Origin: Lysinibacillus odysseyi 34hs-1 = NBRC 100172
Lineage (GTDB): Bacteria > Bacillota > Bacilli > Bacillales_A > Planococcaceae
Length of the DNA stretch: 64,000 bases
NCBI RefSeq assembly: GCF_001591965.1
Contig: NZ_BCVX01000001.1
Location: forward strand, 124,001 to 188,000
Direction of reading: 5' to 3'
Each line of letters opens with the position of its first letter. The stretch's first letter is position 1. The position numbers and the translations under genes are program-made. The notes beneath the pieces were generated by a model. That model saw only the letters and a program-made list of their open reading frames with translations. It was not told the origin of the DNA and ran no database searches. Of the stretch, positions 36,650 through 45,648 are shown one piece after another.

Positions 36650-37648
36650 CTATTTCCCTCCTAGATTCTCGGTTCCTTGAAACAACGCCCCATGCTTATT
36701 CGGGATATATTCCGGATAATTTTTCCGATAAAAATTATCAATCAGACGCAGAAGAGGATCCCATTCTGGATATGGTTCCGGATCCTGTATCATCATTTGC
36801 GCTTCCGGCGTATTCATTAAAAAATCGTCAAAATGTTGGGGTACAGGTAATCCGCGCTTTTGTCTCACATAGATAAGAAATAGAATTTCATATGGATAGA
36901 AGCCATATCTATAATCCCCAAATTCAATTGACTCACCTAATTCGGATGCCAAGATGGAGTGAAATGATGACATTCTTTCAATTAGCTCCGTAATTTCCTC
37001 AAGTGGTGCTGTTGTCCACCGTTCTAGTACTTCTGTATAAACTTCCAAGTCCTCAGGAATTAAACTATATTCCAGCTCTGCTTCTTTAAATTGCTCTCTA
37101 ACCATCCTATGCAGATTTTGATTTGTTCCCATGATGGTTTTATTTCTATATTGCAAGTAGAGTTCCAACAAGAACCATGTATGCTTATTCCAATTATTCG
37201 CATCCATCCAACGGCTGCCAAAATGATCCACGATGAACTCGAATAGAATGTTCTCCTCTTTTTCCCACCCGTACATTGTGAAATGAATTAAGGTTGCAAT
37301 AACTTCCCTAAAAGAATACTCAACCATCATTTTTGGATATCGGTTTTTATAGAGGTTTTGGATTACACATTGATAAAATGTTATCACTTGCATAGATTTT
37401 AAATGTTCTATGCTTTTTCCTTCTTTCATTAACACCTGATTTTTCCATAGCGACAATTGGTATGAAAGTATTTTGTTTAAATTAATCAATAATATATGAT
37501 CTTTTTCTATAGAATTGCACTCTGCAATATTTTTGATTTTACTTGCACTAACAGTATACTTTTCCTTTACATCTTTATAATAAATATCATCAACATAGTT
37601 ATTTTTATATCTTCTAAACGCCATTTCTAATTTCTTTTGATTTACCAT
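36650..37648 (-). CDS. Hypothetical helical protein in the immunity cluster
   Basis: 332 residues from the ATG at 37646-37648, chosen for GGAGAG four bases before it; a TTG four codons upstream overlaps that site. Nearly all alpha-helical, rich in aromatic residues, with YPEWDPLLRLIDNFYRKNYPEY near the end in the style of large helical immunity proteins (Imm49 or PoNi-like). I cannot assign a family. It forms a two-gene unit with the protein at 36193. Confidence 0.5.
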   Translation of the reverse strand: MVNQKKLEMAFRRYKNNYVDDIYYKDVKEKYTVSASKIKNIAECNSIEKDHILLINLNKILSYQLSLWKNQVLMKEGKSIEHLKSMQVITFYQCVIQNLYKNRYPKMMVEYSFREVIATLIHFTMYGWEKEENILFEFIVDHFGSRWMDANNWNKHTWFLLELYLQYRNKTIMGTNQNLHRMVREQFKEAELEYSLIPEDLEVYTEVLERWTTAPLEEITELIERMSSFHSILASELGESIEFGDYRYGFYPYEILFLIYVRQKRGLPVPQHFDDFLMNTPEAQMMIQDPEPYPEWDPLLRLIDNFYRKNYPEYIPNKHGALFQGTENLGGK

Positions 37649-37840
37649 TTTTCTCTCCAATTGATTATTCAGTTTGTCTTCTCCATAAATAAATTTTATA
37701 ATTTACCTTTATATACATAATTTAACATAAATTAGAACATGATTTCGACTTAAAAAGGATAATTCCTTGTATATTTTCCTGGAAGGCTACCTACTAACCT
37801 TATATTTACTAATTAAGCACAATAGATTCCAATGAAAAAA

Positions 37841-37880
37841 CAACCGAAGATTCAGTTCAATAAATCTCTGGTTGCTATTC
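37841..37880 (-). terminator. Terminator of the pentapeptide-repeat gene
   Basis: Arms CAACC at 37841-37845 and GGTTG at 37870-37874 with additional inner pairing (AGATT/AATCT), followed on the minus strand by T6. The upstream interval 37649-37840 holds no gene. Confidence 0.65.
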
Positions 37881-37937
37881 AAAAATCCTCCTTAGATAGC
37901 TAAAGAGCCAAAATAACTTTTCAACACCAATCATCAC

Positions 37938-38651
37938 TTATATCAATTGTTCTATCTTTTCTTTTACATTTTCATCAAACATTGCTTCGTCAATAACAGC
38001 GCCGTTCCACACGACATTTTCCAGCTTTGCACCGGTAAAATCAGCACCTTTAAAATTGCCATTTTTCAGGATGGCACCTGTTAAATCGCAGTCTGTAAAA
38101 TTGGTTTTAACAGCCATTACTTCAGTAAGGTTTGCCCCTGCAAAAGAGGCTCCTTTGAAATCGCCTTCTGTCAATGTAGCATAGGATAAATCTGCTTCTT
38201 TATAATCGGCTTGTTTGCCGTCTACTTCCCTTAAGTTTGCTTGCAAAAATGTACTCTGATGAAAAGAAGAACCCATCATCTCCCCGTTTGAAAAGTCAAC
38301 TTCATTCAAGCACGATTCAATACACATACTGACACTCATGTTGGCATAGCGCATAATGGCCTGATGGAAATTGACTCCATTCAGCATACAGTCTACACAA
38401 TGAAACCCTTCTAAATTAGCATGACGAAAGTCTGCCGATTCGAAATTACAATCTGAAAAGGAGGCATCTATTAATGATGCAGCACGAAATACCGTGCTTT
38501 TCGCTTCCATACCGTCTGCCATCATTGCAGACAAATCTGAAAAAGATAAATCTGCGTCACTTATATTTAAATAGTCAATTACCTCATCATTAATATTTGC
38601 TTGATCGATAATCTCCATTATTCTTTTTCTATCTACCATCTTATCTTGCAT
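37938..38651 (-). CDS. Pentapeptide-repeat protein
   Basis: 237 residues. From about residue 25 to 225 the sequence is made of A(D/N)LXX-type five-residue repeats (ADLSFSDLS, ADFRHANLEGF, ANLREVDGKQADYKEADLSYATL), which fold as a right-handed quadrilateral beta helix. Many such proteins mimic DNA and protect gyrase (Qnr, McbG), and some act as immunity or effector proteins. GAGGAGG lies 12 bases before the ATG. The position within immunity genes supports a protective role, but the target is unknown. Confidence 0.82.
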   Translation of the reverse strand: MQDKMVDRKRIMEIIDQANINDEVIDYLNISDADLSFSDLSAMMADGMEAKSTVFRAASLIDASFSDCNFESADFRHANLEGFHCVDCMLNGVNFHQAIMRYANMSVSMCIESCLNEVDFSNGEMMGSSFHQSTFLQANLREVDGKQADYKEADLSYATLTEGDFKGASFAGANLTEVMAVKTNFTDCDLTGAILKNGNFKGADFTGAKLENVVWNGAVIDEAMFDENVKEKIEQLI

Positions 38652-38675
38652 GATAACAACCTGCCTCCTCTTATC

Positions 38676-39455
38676 TTAACTGTCTAGATATTTTACCCAT
38701 TCCTGATTTGGGCAAAATGAGACCCCCATCCGGTCCTCATCAAAATGTGGAATGGCGATTACTTGAGCAGCTTCTAAATACTCCATCACATGTAACCAGG
38801 ATGCAAGTAAGCTTTCATCATCCGCCTCAAACGGCTTAGGCACTACATCAAGGCAAAGCCCTCCCCAAGCCGGTTCTCTTACAACAGCCGGGCTGTTCAA
38901 CAAAAAGTCTTTTCCAAACATGTCCAATACATGCCCACCGATATACGTTCTAGCTCCTACCCCTAAAGGACCGTTTGGTAGAAATTTAACAGGGACAGGG
39001 TAGGAGCATTGATTCATCCACATTCGTAATTTTTCTTGTTCAGTGTTCCAAGGGTAGGATAATGGCCAAAAAATATGGGTAACACCAAAGATTGGTTTCA
39101 AAACTTCTGCTAATTGATCCGATAACTCAAAAAAGGCCGGCCACATCTTTTTAGCCATTGATTTACGAAAATCAAAATTAAAAAATGACCGATGACTCCA
39201 ATGAATATTAAAAAATCCTGAATATTTGACGGCCTTATCTCGAGAAAGGTGAAGTTCAGATACACTTTTCTCTACAATTACTTTTTCTAAAATTTCATCA
39301 CGGTTATACTCTACCTTTACAAGCTCGCTGTTGCCCCAGTGGGTAGGAGCAAATTTATCATTAGATTCGAATACATCTAGAATTTTCCCTAGTGCTTCCT
39401 CTGTATTGAAAGATACCGTGGGATACATAATAATTGAAAATAAATCTGGTTTCAT
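38676..39455 (-). CDS. Imm52-like immunity protein (tentative)
   Basis: 259 residues with AGGGAGC before the ATG. Features: APTHWGNSELVKVEYNRDE near residue 35, an aromatic-rich centre (FFNIHWSHRSFFNFDF, VTHIFWPLSYPWN) and a Pro/Gly-rich stretch (KFLPNGPLGVGARTYIGGHV). The THWG pattern and length fit the Imm52-type group, but I am unsure. Close to the pentapeptide gene (24 bases), probably co-transcribed with it. Confidence 0.5.
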   Translation of the reverse strand: MKPDLFSIIMYPTVSFNTEEALGKILDVFESNDKFAPTHWGNSELVKVEYNRDEILEKVIVEKSVSELHLSRDKAVKYSGFFNIHWSHRSFFNFDFRKSMAKKMWPAFFELSDQLAEVLKPIFGVTHIFWPLSYPWNTEQEKLRMWMNQCSYPVPVKFLPNGPLGVGARTYIGGHVLDMFGKDFLLNSPAVVREPAWGGLCLDVVPKPFEADDESLLASWLHVMEYLEAAQVIAIPHFDEDRMGVSFCPNQEWVKYLDS

Positions 39456-39737
39456 GAAATAGCTCCCTGTATTATTAATGAATGTTTGTGTAATCTTCTG
39501 GGTTTAGTTACACTGCGCTTTCTTTACATGATTGAAAATGTTATTAATAAACCGCTTTTACTTTCAACTGCCTCTTTGTATAACTCTATTAGTTCACCAT
39601 AGCCTACAAGTACTACCCTCCTAGTTTATGTAAGAAAAAATATAACTTAAATAAAAATAACCTATTTTGGTTTTTTTTTCAATAACGCTATTTCCCCCTT
39701 CTTTTTTCAGCCTATGCTTAGTTAATTCCATAAAAAA

Positions 39738-39771
39738 CAACGAGTGATTCGGTTAAGTGAATCACCCGTTG
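39738..39771 (-). terminator. Strong hairpin terminator after the YobK-like pseudogene
   Basis: Thirteen-base arms (39738-39750 and 39759-39771, one mismatch) with an eight-base loop, followed on the minus strand by T6. The rest of 39456-39844 shows no gene. Confidence 0.8.
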
Positions 39772-39844
39772 CTATTCGAAAACTCTCATTGTAAAACAAA
39801 TAATACTCACTAATTAAATATTTTATAATAATTAAATGATACAA

Positions 39845-40274
39845 TTATCTTTCCTCAAACTTTTCATTTGAAAATACGTAGAAAATTTTATATTCATTCA
39901 TTTCATCTTCATCATCTTGCGACCATTCAATAACAGGGCATTCATTATTGACTAACCTTGAAGTATCAAGACAATGTACACCGATTCCGTAGTTTTGTAT
40001 GACAACGAGATCCATTGGCAAGCCGTATTTTCTCCATTCCTCCGTTTCAATTACACAAGTTGGCACCTCGCAAAGTCCGCCTCCCAAAATCTCTATTCCA
40101 AAAACCCTTCCAGCCCCTTATTCTTTAAAAAACCATTTATAGCTTTCCGGTAATCTTACATTCAGCCTTTTCTCGATATTCCTAATTTTATTATCATCTA
40201 AAGCCCCTACAAAATAATTATTAGATGCCCTATTTTATTAATTCAACGATTGTCTCTTTATGTAAATTATTCAT
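39845..40274 (-). pseudogene. YobK-like SUKH immunity gene, broken
   Basis: The open frame 39845-40087 is only the C-terminal half. Upstream in the same frame one reads LDDNKIRNIEKRLNVRLPES then YKWFFKE, a TAA (about 40112), then GAGRVFGIEILGGGLCEVP. In YobK-type proteins this place is K-E-Y-G-A-G-G, so Tyr TAT became TAA. Further upstream, the ATG at 40272-40274 (GGAAAGG site) starts MNNLHKETIVELIK in another frame, requiring a frameshift near 40230. The C-terminal pattern GIGVHCLDTSRLVNNECPVIEW matches YobK, the immunity partner of an LXG toxin. Two lesions make this a dead gene. Confidence 0.75.
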
Positions 40275-40341
40275 CCTTTCCAAAATTACCATTGATACAT
40301 CAATATTCTGTTAAAACTTGTCTATACACAGTGTGAAAGCT

Positions 40342-40731
40342 TTAATTGTTTTTATTAACATTCAATTCTGCTAGTAAGGTTTCGCCAATATTGTCGATTT
40401 GTTTATCTAAATCACCTGCAATAAACCCATACAAAGCATTATTCCTACTTTCGATGTAAAAGCTAATGCCGTCTTTAAAACCTATGTGATGAGTCAAGTC
40501 ACTAAACCATGCTCTTTGAAAATCATATGTTTTCGAAAATTTATCAATTATCCTAAGAACATCCGATTCATGGTGCCTCTGTATTGCTTCTTTAAGCATG
40601 TTAGGTGATCCCGTAATCATCATACACTTATCATAATTTAAACTTTCATATTTACTAAATGCGCATTGAAATAACAATTTTTCAAAGTTATCTGCAAAAT
40701 AACTTACAAAATGGCTGTCCTCATTAGTCAT
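40342..40731 (-). CDS. Hypothetical immunity-like protein, start lost or unusual
   Basis: 129 residues from the ATG at 40729-40731, but no ribosome site precedes it and the same frame stays open upstream to about 40905 (IEFSYSISEIIGSYEAIHEE and onward, about 55 more codons) without any ATG, GTG or TTG. The coding character upstream looks genuine, so either the gene has lost its start or it begins at a rare codon inside the overlapping gene at 40896. Family unknown; helical with a beta pair (GISFYIESRNNALYGFIAG). It may be a pseudogene. Confidence 0.45.
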   Translation of the reverse strand: MTNEDSHFVSYFADNFEKLLFQCAFSKYESLNYDKCMMITGSPNMLKEAIQRHHESDVLRIIDKFSKTYDFQRAWFSDLTHHIGFKDGISFYIESRNNALYGFIAGDLDKQIDNIGETLLAELNVNKNN

Positions 40732-40895
40732 AACAATCTGCGGATTATCAGTTTGGGTAAAATCAAATGATAGTTGACCATCAAATAATTCCTTTTGAAA
40801 AAAATGTATATATTTATCACTTAAAGTATCTGGTGCTTCCTCATGTATTGCTTCATAAGAGCCAATTATCTCAGAAATTGAATAACTGAACTCTA

Positions 40896-41342
40896 TTACT
40901 CTATTTCTACTGGCTTTTTAAATAAGCAAAGAGTGTCTAGTGCCTCGTATATGTCCTCCCCAAACTTAAATAATGAGGACCCATTTTTTCCAAACACCTT
41001 TCCCGATTGCGAAATAAACATTATTATATTTCCACGATATGCTTCTCCAATTACGACGAACGGCTCTTTCACTCGCGTCTCAAATTCTTCAAAGTCTTCT
41101 TTTTCATAGTAATCCCCTATAGCTTTTTCTGGGCTAAAATGAAAGGTTTCCAAACTTCCATCCGGATGCCTGAATTTATATTCACCCCCACCAAATTGAC
41201 TTAATGCATCAACCACCGGATTAAACATTTGATATCCCATCGCCTCTAAAAACTTTATTGTTTCAGTTAATTCAACCTTTTTATTTGGATTCCATCCTGC
41301 TTGTAGCAATACGTCTCTCGTTTTATCTGACAAACTCCACAT
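40896..41342 (-). CDS. SUKH-3-type immunity protein
   Basis: 148 residues with GGCGGGA before the ATG. SUKH-3 pattern: LQAGWNPNKKVELTETIKFLEAMGYQMF, then VVDALSQFGGGEYKF, FSPEKAIGDYYEK, VVIGEAYRGNIIMFISQSGKVFG and the C-terminal EDIYEALDTL. SUKH-3 proteins neutralise toxin domains of several folds. Orphan here. Confidence 0.75.
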   Translation of the reverse strand: MWSLSDKTRDVLLQAGWNPNKKVELTETIKFLEAMGYQMFNPVVDALSQFGGGEYKFRHPDGSLETFHFSPEKAIGDYYEKEDFEEFETRVKEPFVVIGEAYRGNIIMFISQSGKVFGKNGSSLFKFGEDIYEALDTLCLFKKPVEIE

Positions 41343-41489
41343 AAGTATCCCGCCTATTTATTCAAAAGTTCTATTAACGATAATCATTACTGAAATTTAT
41401 AAATGTCTTTTGGCAATTTCTATATGGCGTTTTATATTTCCCATTAAATGATTTATTTCTAACTAGGGAGTGATCTTCTACTATCAAAC

Positions 41490-42191
41490 TTAAACCTCAA
41501 AACCTATTACAATCCACTCGTCAACTACATCCCAAAAATTAATATTGTATCTAGGTTCTTTATTCGTCCACCATAAAGTTGCATTATCATTGACGCAGTT
41601 ATTAGTATCTATTGCAACATAACCACCCATACCACTTTTAAAGAAACCAAAAGTAGTTTCCAGATTGATTTGTATCGGTTCTTCTAACTCCTCAATAATT
41701 CCCCATTCATCGTCATCAAAATATGTGACATTTTCTAGGGGAACCAACCCCATAGAACGACTTGCATAATAGTAAAAACCGTTGTGAACATTCTCATAAA
41801 AAGTACGTATTGATGACGGAATTTCACTCCAGGATTCTTTTAACACCTCATTGTTAAATAAATCGTTTGGATTTCTTCCTTCATAGAATATTGTTTTTCC
41901 ACTGTCTGTTTTAATAGTGTATAAAGTCGAGTATCTGCCATCTACCATCATCAATTCCACTTCTTCTAGGTGCTCAGACAAATAAGAAATAGTGTTCCTT
42001 AATTCTTCTGCCACATATTTTTTCCATATAGATAAAATAAAATCAATTCTTTTCTCAACGTTTTTTTCGCTAAATAATTCAACCCATAAACTAGGTAGTG
42101 TTTCATTATTAATGTTAAAAATCTCACTGCTAGGAATAAGCTTTACATTATCACTGAAATATTCTCTTAAGAATTTAAGTTTCTGCTCCAT
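41490..42191 (-). CDS. SUKH-like immunity protein, two-part
   Basis: 233 residues. The C-terminal 130 residues look like a SUKH domain (SWSEIPSSIRTFYENVHNGFYYYASRSMGLVPLENV), while the N-terminal 100 residues are helical and acidic. Ribosome site GGAG at 13 bases, so translation may be weak. Its cognate toxin is not visible, although a short coding remnant (42218-42375) lies just upstream in the same orientation and may be the tail of it. Confidence 0.6.
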   Translation of the reverse strand: MEQKLKFLREYFSDNVKLIPSSEIFNINNETLPSLWVELFSEKNVEKRIDFILSIWKKYVAEELRNTISYLSEHLEEVELMMVDGRYSTLYTIKTDSGKTIFYEGRNPNDLFNNEVLKESWSEIPSSIRTFYENVHNGFYYYASRSMGLVPLENVTYFDDDEWGIIEELEEPIQINLETTFGFFKSGMGGYVAIDTNNCVNDNATLWWTNKEPRYNINFWDVVDEWIVIGFEV

Positions 42192-42217
42192 ATTATTCTC
42201 TAAACTCCTTTATTAAT

Positions 42218-42375
42218 CTATACCTGCTCCTTCATAATTTTACCAAATTTACCCACACATGCAATATTTCCATTAGACAGAATAGTATCGTCATGAAATG
42301 TATCTGTAATATACTTACCTGAAAGAGCCGAATCTGGCTTCCCATTCTCTATGGTGGCAGTACCATTATAGGCTC
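42218..42375 (-). pseudogene. Toxin C-terminal remnant
   Basis: A 52-codon open stretch without a start, bounded upstream by TAG, reads in part NGTATIENGKPDSALSGKYI then TDTFHDDTILSNGNIACVG and ends at TAG 27 bases before the SUKH gene. Position directly before an immunity gene is where a toxin tail is expected. The rest of 42376-42618 shows only fragments without reading frame. Confidence 0.4.
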
Positions 42376-42618
42376 TCTATTCAAAACACATTCTTTTTCA
42401 TTTTGTCTCACTCCAATATCATCTGAATTTTCCTTTTTAATCACTTACTTTTATGTCATTCTTCATTACCAATTTTAGCCTTACTTGCTTTGTCATCTCG
42501 TGTACAGTTATAACCCGTTGTTATTTTAATATCACTGTAACTAACCTATTAAGTTTTCTTGCAATCATCGGCTTTTAATTCAATGCTTTTTCACTGATAC
42601 TTCGTCCTAAATCATAAA

Positions 42619-42651
42619 AAACCTTGAAAGGCTATAAAGCCAATCAAAGTC
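42619..42651 (-). terminator. Degenerate inter-cassette hairpin
   Basis: AACCTTGAAAGGC-type left arm as in the hairpins at 50755 and 62171, but the right arm has drifted (TCAAAGT instead of TCAAGGT). It stands immediately after the SUKH gene at 42663, the same place as in intact cassettes. Confidence 0.5.
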
Positions 42652-42662
42652 CCTAATTTTTT

Positions 42663-43094
42663 TCAAATGTCTAATAAAGTATTCGCACCTATATTATTTA
42701 CTAATAATTCGGCTAGAGATGGTGCAATTTTCATTGCCTCCTCAATGTCCAAATCTCCGAATCTCAAATAATGTAACCCAAAACCATCTTTTCCATGTAG
42801 ATAGATTAATGCACCGCCTCCTTCATCATCACCAGTTGCGAGCGAATTCGGGAGATATTTCTGCACTTTATAAGCTTCATTCATTTCTATGCACCCCAAT
42901 GCTCCCCAAATTCGGATATACATTTGATTGCCAATATTAAATTCGATGTCTGAAGCTAGCTGAATTATTTCTATATAATCTGTGGGGACATCTATTGTCG
43001 AAAAATCCTGAAGTGCTTTAATTTCCTCTTCTTTCGAAGGAGATTTTCTGGCATCAATTGTATACACACTACTGATTCTATTTAGTATGTGCAT
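42663..43094 (-). CDS. SUKH (SMI1/KNR4) immunity protein, paralogue of the one at 55333
   Basis: 143 residues with AAAGGATGG before the ATG. SUKH landmarks IDVPTDYIEIIQLASDIEFNI, the YIRIWGALGCIEMNEAY strand-turn and GDDEGGGALIYLHGKDGFGL. It shares most of these stretches with the protein at 55333-55770, so the two are family members that arose by cassette duplication. Its toxin survives only as a short tail (43128-43208). Confidence 0.75.
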   Translation of the reverse strand: MHILNRISSVYTIDARKSPSKEEEIKALQDFSTIDVPTDYIEIIQLASDIEFNIGNQMYIRIWGALGCIEMNEAYKVQKYLPNSLATGDDEGGGALIYLHGKDGFGLHYLRFGDLDIEEAMKIAPSLAELLVNNIGANTLLDI

Positions 43095-43127
43095 TAATAA
43101 TCCATCCTTTCATCCTTAACACCTAGT

Positions 43128-43208
43128 TTATCTGACATCTTCTAATTGCTGGCCAAGAACTTGATTAGTGATATTACGTGAAAAACCAGCTTTAGCTAAG
43201 TCGTCTCC
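43128..43208 (-). pseudogene. Toxin C-terminal remnant ahead of SUKH gene
   Basis: Bounded by TAA on both sides, 26 codons read GDDLAKAGFSRNITNQVLGQ then QLEDVR, ending 34 bases before the immunity ATG. Reads like the last helix of a toxin domain. No start, no upstream body. The rest of the interval to 43416 holds only the hairpin at 43253. Confidence 0.4.
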
Positions 43209-43244
43209 TTACGATTGTATTTATTATGTATTATTTCGACAGAT

Positions 43245-43272
43245 AAAAAAAGAAACCACAACACAGATGGTT
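43245..43272 (-). terminator. Weak hairpin terminator after the immunity gene at 43417
   Basis: Five-base arms at 43253-43257 and 43268-43272, followed on the minus strand by a T-rich run interrupted by one C. Confidence 0.4.
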
Positions 43273-43416
43273 ATCTTGTATTGCGGCATTGTTCTTTAGG
43301 CTGTTAGACATTATACAAACTTAATGACAGCCCCAACTAATTTGTATGTTTCTTGATCATAGCATTCCATAACGGTATAACTACTATTAGTTTAGATTTT
43401 CTACAACACCCAAAAA

Positions 43417-43893
43417 TTAAGCTAATCCAACCCTTTCGAGGTACTGATACCAATCGTCTAAATGAGATTCAGGAATTAATTCTTTATACTTTTTCCCAAA
43501 AACATAATTAAGCATGAAACAGTCAAACTCGCCTAAAGTTTGTCCTATTTTCGCTGGATGACCTTGGTAAAAACAGTAAACAAAACCTGACTCCTTTTCT
43601 ATGACTAAAGGTTCGTATAAGATTTGTCCAACTTCAATCCATTTTTCTGGTCCTCCTGAAAAATCGGAAATCCGAGTCTGATGTAAAGGTAACTCACCAT
43701 ATGACCATAAATCAATTGCTCCAAATCTTGCTCCATCACAAATTCGTAAGAAGTCAAAATATTCTTTAAGGGGATCCTCATTCGAGCAAATACTTTTGTT
43801 TCCATCATTTAATTCACCATAAATGATACTATCTGGTTCAGATATAAAATCTTCTTTTACTTTCTCAATTGTTATTTTTAATAACTCATTCAT
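43417..43893 (-). CDS. SUKH-like immunity protein
   Basis: 158 residues, ATTAGAGGG site before the ATG. Pattern: KEYFDFLRICDGARFGAIDLWSYGEL with the Cys-Asp-Gly turn seen in SUKH proteins, then VGQILYEPLVIEKESGFVYCFYQG and a conserved FDCFMLNYVFG ending. No toxin precedes it. Acidic and cytoplasmic, consistent with neutralising a toxin by direct binding. Probably one of several SUKH types retained after their toxins were lost. Confidence 0.65.
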   Translation of the reverse strand: MNELLKITIEKVKEDFISEPDSIIYGELNDGNKSICSNEDPLKEYFDFLRICDGARFGAIDLWSYGELPLHQTRISDFSGGPEKWIEVGQILYEPLVIEKESGFVYCFYQGHPAKIGQTLGEFDCFMLNYVFGKKYKELIPESHLDDWYQYLERVGLA

Positions 43894-43997
43894 CTATATC
43901 CCTCTAATTTACCTTAATATTCTATAGAAAATAATTTCGAATGATGTTTACAACATAAAAATTCAAATCCATCAAGTTAATTCATATTAGACATTGA

Positions 43998-44402
43998 CTA
44001 GTATTCCTTATAAAACTCTTCTACCGAAATCACTTTAATAGAAGTACAATAAAATTCAATAAATTCAAATCCATCATTTTCACCATAACCACTATCATCA
44101 TGTACATGATAACGCTGACTACTTACCAAACCTTGGTCTTTCATATCATGAATTATCAAATCCCCTGACAAGGGAAAAGTTGTTGCCTCTCTTATTGTTA
44201 AATCATCAACATTATAATATCTAACTCTTATTTTGTATGGATCCTTTGTCTTTAAAAGAGTAACATGAAAAGTAAGATCCAAAGTTCCGACATAGTTATC
44301 TTCAAAATCATTTTCAACATTATATTCAATCTTTACTATTCTTTCGTAAACAAACGTACCACTAAGTGTTTTTTCTATAAGTTCTTTATTTTTTATATTC
44401 AC
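43998..44402 (-). CDS. Hypothetical immunity protein following a broken toxin domain
   Basis: 134 residues from a GTG with GAAGGAG about 12 bases upstream. Beta-rich with YVGTLDLTFHVTLLKTKDPY and YHVHDDSGYGENDGFEFIEF. No family named. It starts 19 bases after the stop of the degenerate toxin at 44421-44726, the usual toxin-immunity order, so it should be the matching protector. The toxin contains a similar YHIHIDSGYRES string, an odd resemblance between partner proteins. Confidence 0.55.
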   Translation of the reverse strand: MNIKNKELIEKTLSGTFVYERIVKIEYNVENDFEDNYVGTLDLTFHVTLLKTKDPYKIRVRYYNVDDLTIREATTFPLSGDLIIHDMKDQGLVSSQRYHVHDDSGYGENDGFEFIEFYCTSIKVISVEEFYKEY

Positions 44403-44420
44403 TGATTTACTGCTCCTTCT

Positions 44421-44726
44421 TTAATCAACAAATTTTATATCATTATTCTTTGTCACTCTCAAATTTCTCATTCTGCCAGTAGAAGCATCAAACATATAAA
44501 CATATTTTTCTTTAATGTTTTTCCCTGGATCTTAATAGGTGTATTGATGTAAGTGTGATAAAGAGTTCATACCATCAGTATGACCACTAAATTTAATAAA
44601 TGGGCCACTGTTACTTTCTCTATATCCGCTATCAATATGTATATGATAATGCTGGTTCCTTCTCCTGTTGTAGTTACAGGATTCCTTTTGTTCATAAGGT
44701 GTGACAGGGTTAAAGATTGAATTCAT
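44421..44726 (-). pseudogene. Degenerate toxin C-terminal domain (HxHxDxGYR type)
   Basis: One frame reads MNSIFNPVTPYEQKESCNYN, then YHIHIDSGYRESNSGPFIKF, SGHTDGMNSLSHLHQYTY, an in-frame TAA at 44532-44534, then DPGKNIKEKYVYMFDAS, TGRMRNLRVTKNNDIKFVD and the final stop. The parts on both sides of the TAA clearly belong together. It resembles small toxin domains with a conserved His-rich centre and a VTKDN ending. No pre-toxin segment is attached, so both ends are truncated or dead. Immunity gene follows. Confidence 0.6.
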
Positions 44727-44756
44727 TATTTATAAGGTAGTCGCTCAATTTCTATG

Positions 44757-45281
44757 TTACAGAATGTTAGATAATGATATTCCATCAAACTTATTCCCCC
44801 AACCACTGTTTTCCTCGATAGAAAAACCCAAGAAGGGGTCAATGTTTGGTAAGGGAAACTTGTTTTCTATCATGAAATCGATAATTTTCTCCAAAGATTT
44901 CAAACTACTTTCGCCATATCCTTCAATTACAGTATAGGCACGACTGATTCCAAGTTCATAGATAGCACGTAGCAAGATGTCTATTGACCCATCATTAGTT
45001 TGATACAAGTTATATAAATATATGAACTCATCCTTACTTAAGCGCTCAAACTCCTCCTCTTCAAATGTTTTAAATTCGAGTAAATTCTCAGGAATTAATT
45101 CAACTACTGTATCACTCCATTCATCTAAATATTGTATACTAGTAAACTCCCATAGATAGTTCACAATAAACTTCCACTCATCAAGATTATATTTTAAAGC
45201 TATGAGTGCACTCTCAAAACAACTAATTCCATATGCGACTCTTCCTCTGAAAGATATATTTTTAAATACATCCAATTTCAT
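44757..45281 (-). CDS. Imm6-like immunity protein (tentative)
   Basis: 174 residues with a strong AAAAGGAGG site before the ATG. All-helical; the opening RVAYGISCFESALIALKYNLDEWKFIVNYLWEF (in pieces) and the DEWSDTVVELIPE stretch fit the Imm6-type group of polymorphic toxin immunity proteins. It follows the pre-toxin linker remnant at 45406, whose toxin domain is missing. Confidence 0.6.
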   Translation of the reverse strand: MKLDVFKNISFRGRVAYGISCFESALIALKYNLDEWKFIVNYLWEFTSIQYLDEWSDTVVELIPENLLEFKTFEEEEFERLSKDEFIYLYNLYQTNDGSIDILLRAIYELGISRAYTVIEGYGESSLKSLEKIIDFMIENKFPLPNIDPFLGFSIEENSGWGNKFDGISLSNIL

Positions 45282-45405
45282 AATCCTCCTTTTAGCCCCC
45301 CCTGTTATTATATATATAAATTACCTTTAAATGTAAATATACGTTAATAGCAACACTTAATTCTTTATCTCAAGGTAACTTGGGTTTTACTATACCCTTA
45401 TTATC

Positions 45406-45566
45406 CTACTGTTTCGGCGTTACAGATTTATTACCATTCTGCGAAGTTAAATTTGTCTGTTTCTTATAACCTGCTGGTGTCTGCTTTGTATTAGGATTTG
45501 TCTTATTCTCTTGTTTGTTCTTGCTCGGGGTGGTTTTGGCTTTGGGTTTTGTAATCGTATTATTTT
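45406..45566 (-). repeat. Pre-toxin linker remnant, copy 1
   Basis: An open stretch reads KPKAKTTPSKNKQENKTNPN, TKQTPAGYKKQTNLTSQNGN and KSVTPKQ, then TAG. It corresponds to the Lys/Asn/Thr/Pro-rich linker between pre-toxin and toxin in the intact cassettes and stops exactly where the others continue with QGTGN or a variant. The pre-toxin part and the toxin domain are both gone. Interval 45282-45405 has no other content. Confidence 0.7.
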
Positions 45567-45574
45567 AATAATAA

Positions 45575-45620
45575 AGTAAAAAGCACTTGCTGCCTGTAGT
45601 TGGCTATCAAGTGCTTTCAA
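45575..45620 (-). terminator. Inter-cassette hairpin terminator, AAAGCACTTG family
   Basis: Arms AAAGCACTTG at 45580-45589 and CAAGTGCTTT at 45608-45617, perfect over ten pairs, with T-rich flank on the minus strand. It ends the immunity gene at 45649 and touches the next cassette's linker. Confidence 0.8.
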
Positions 45621-45648
45621 GTTTATACGTCTTTTGAAGTTTGTATTT

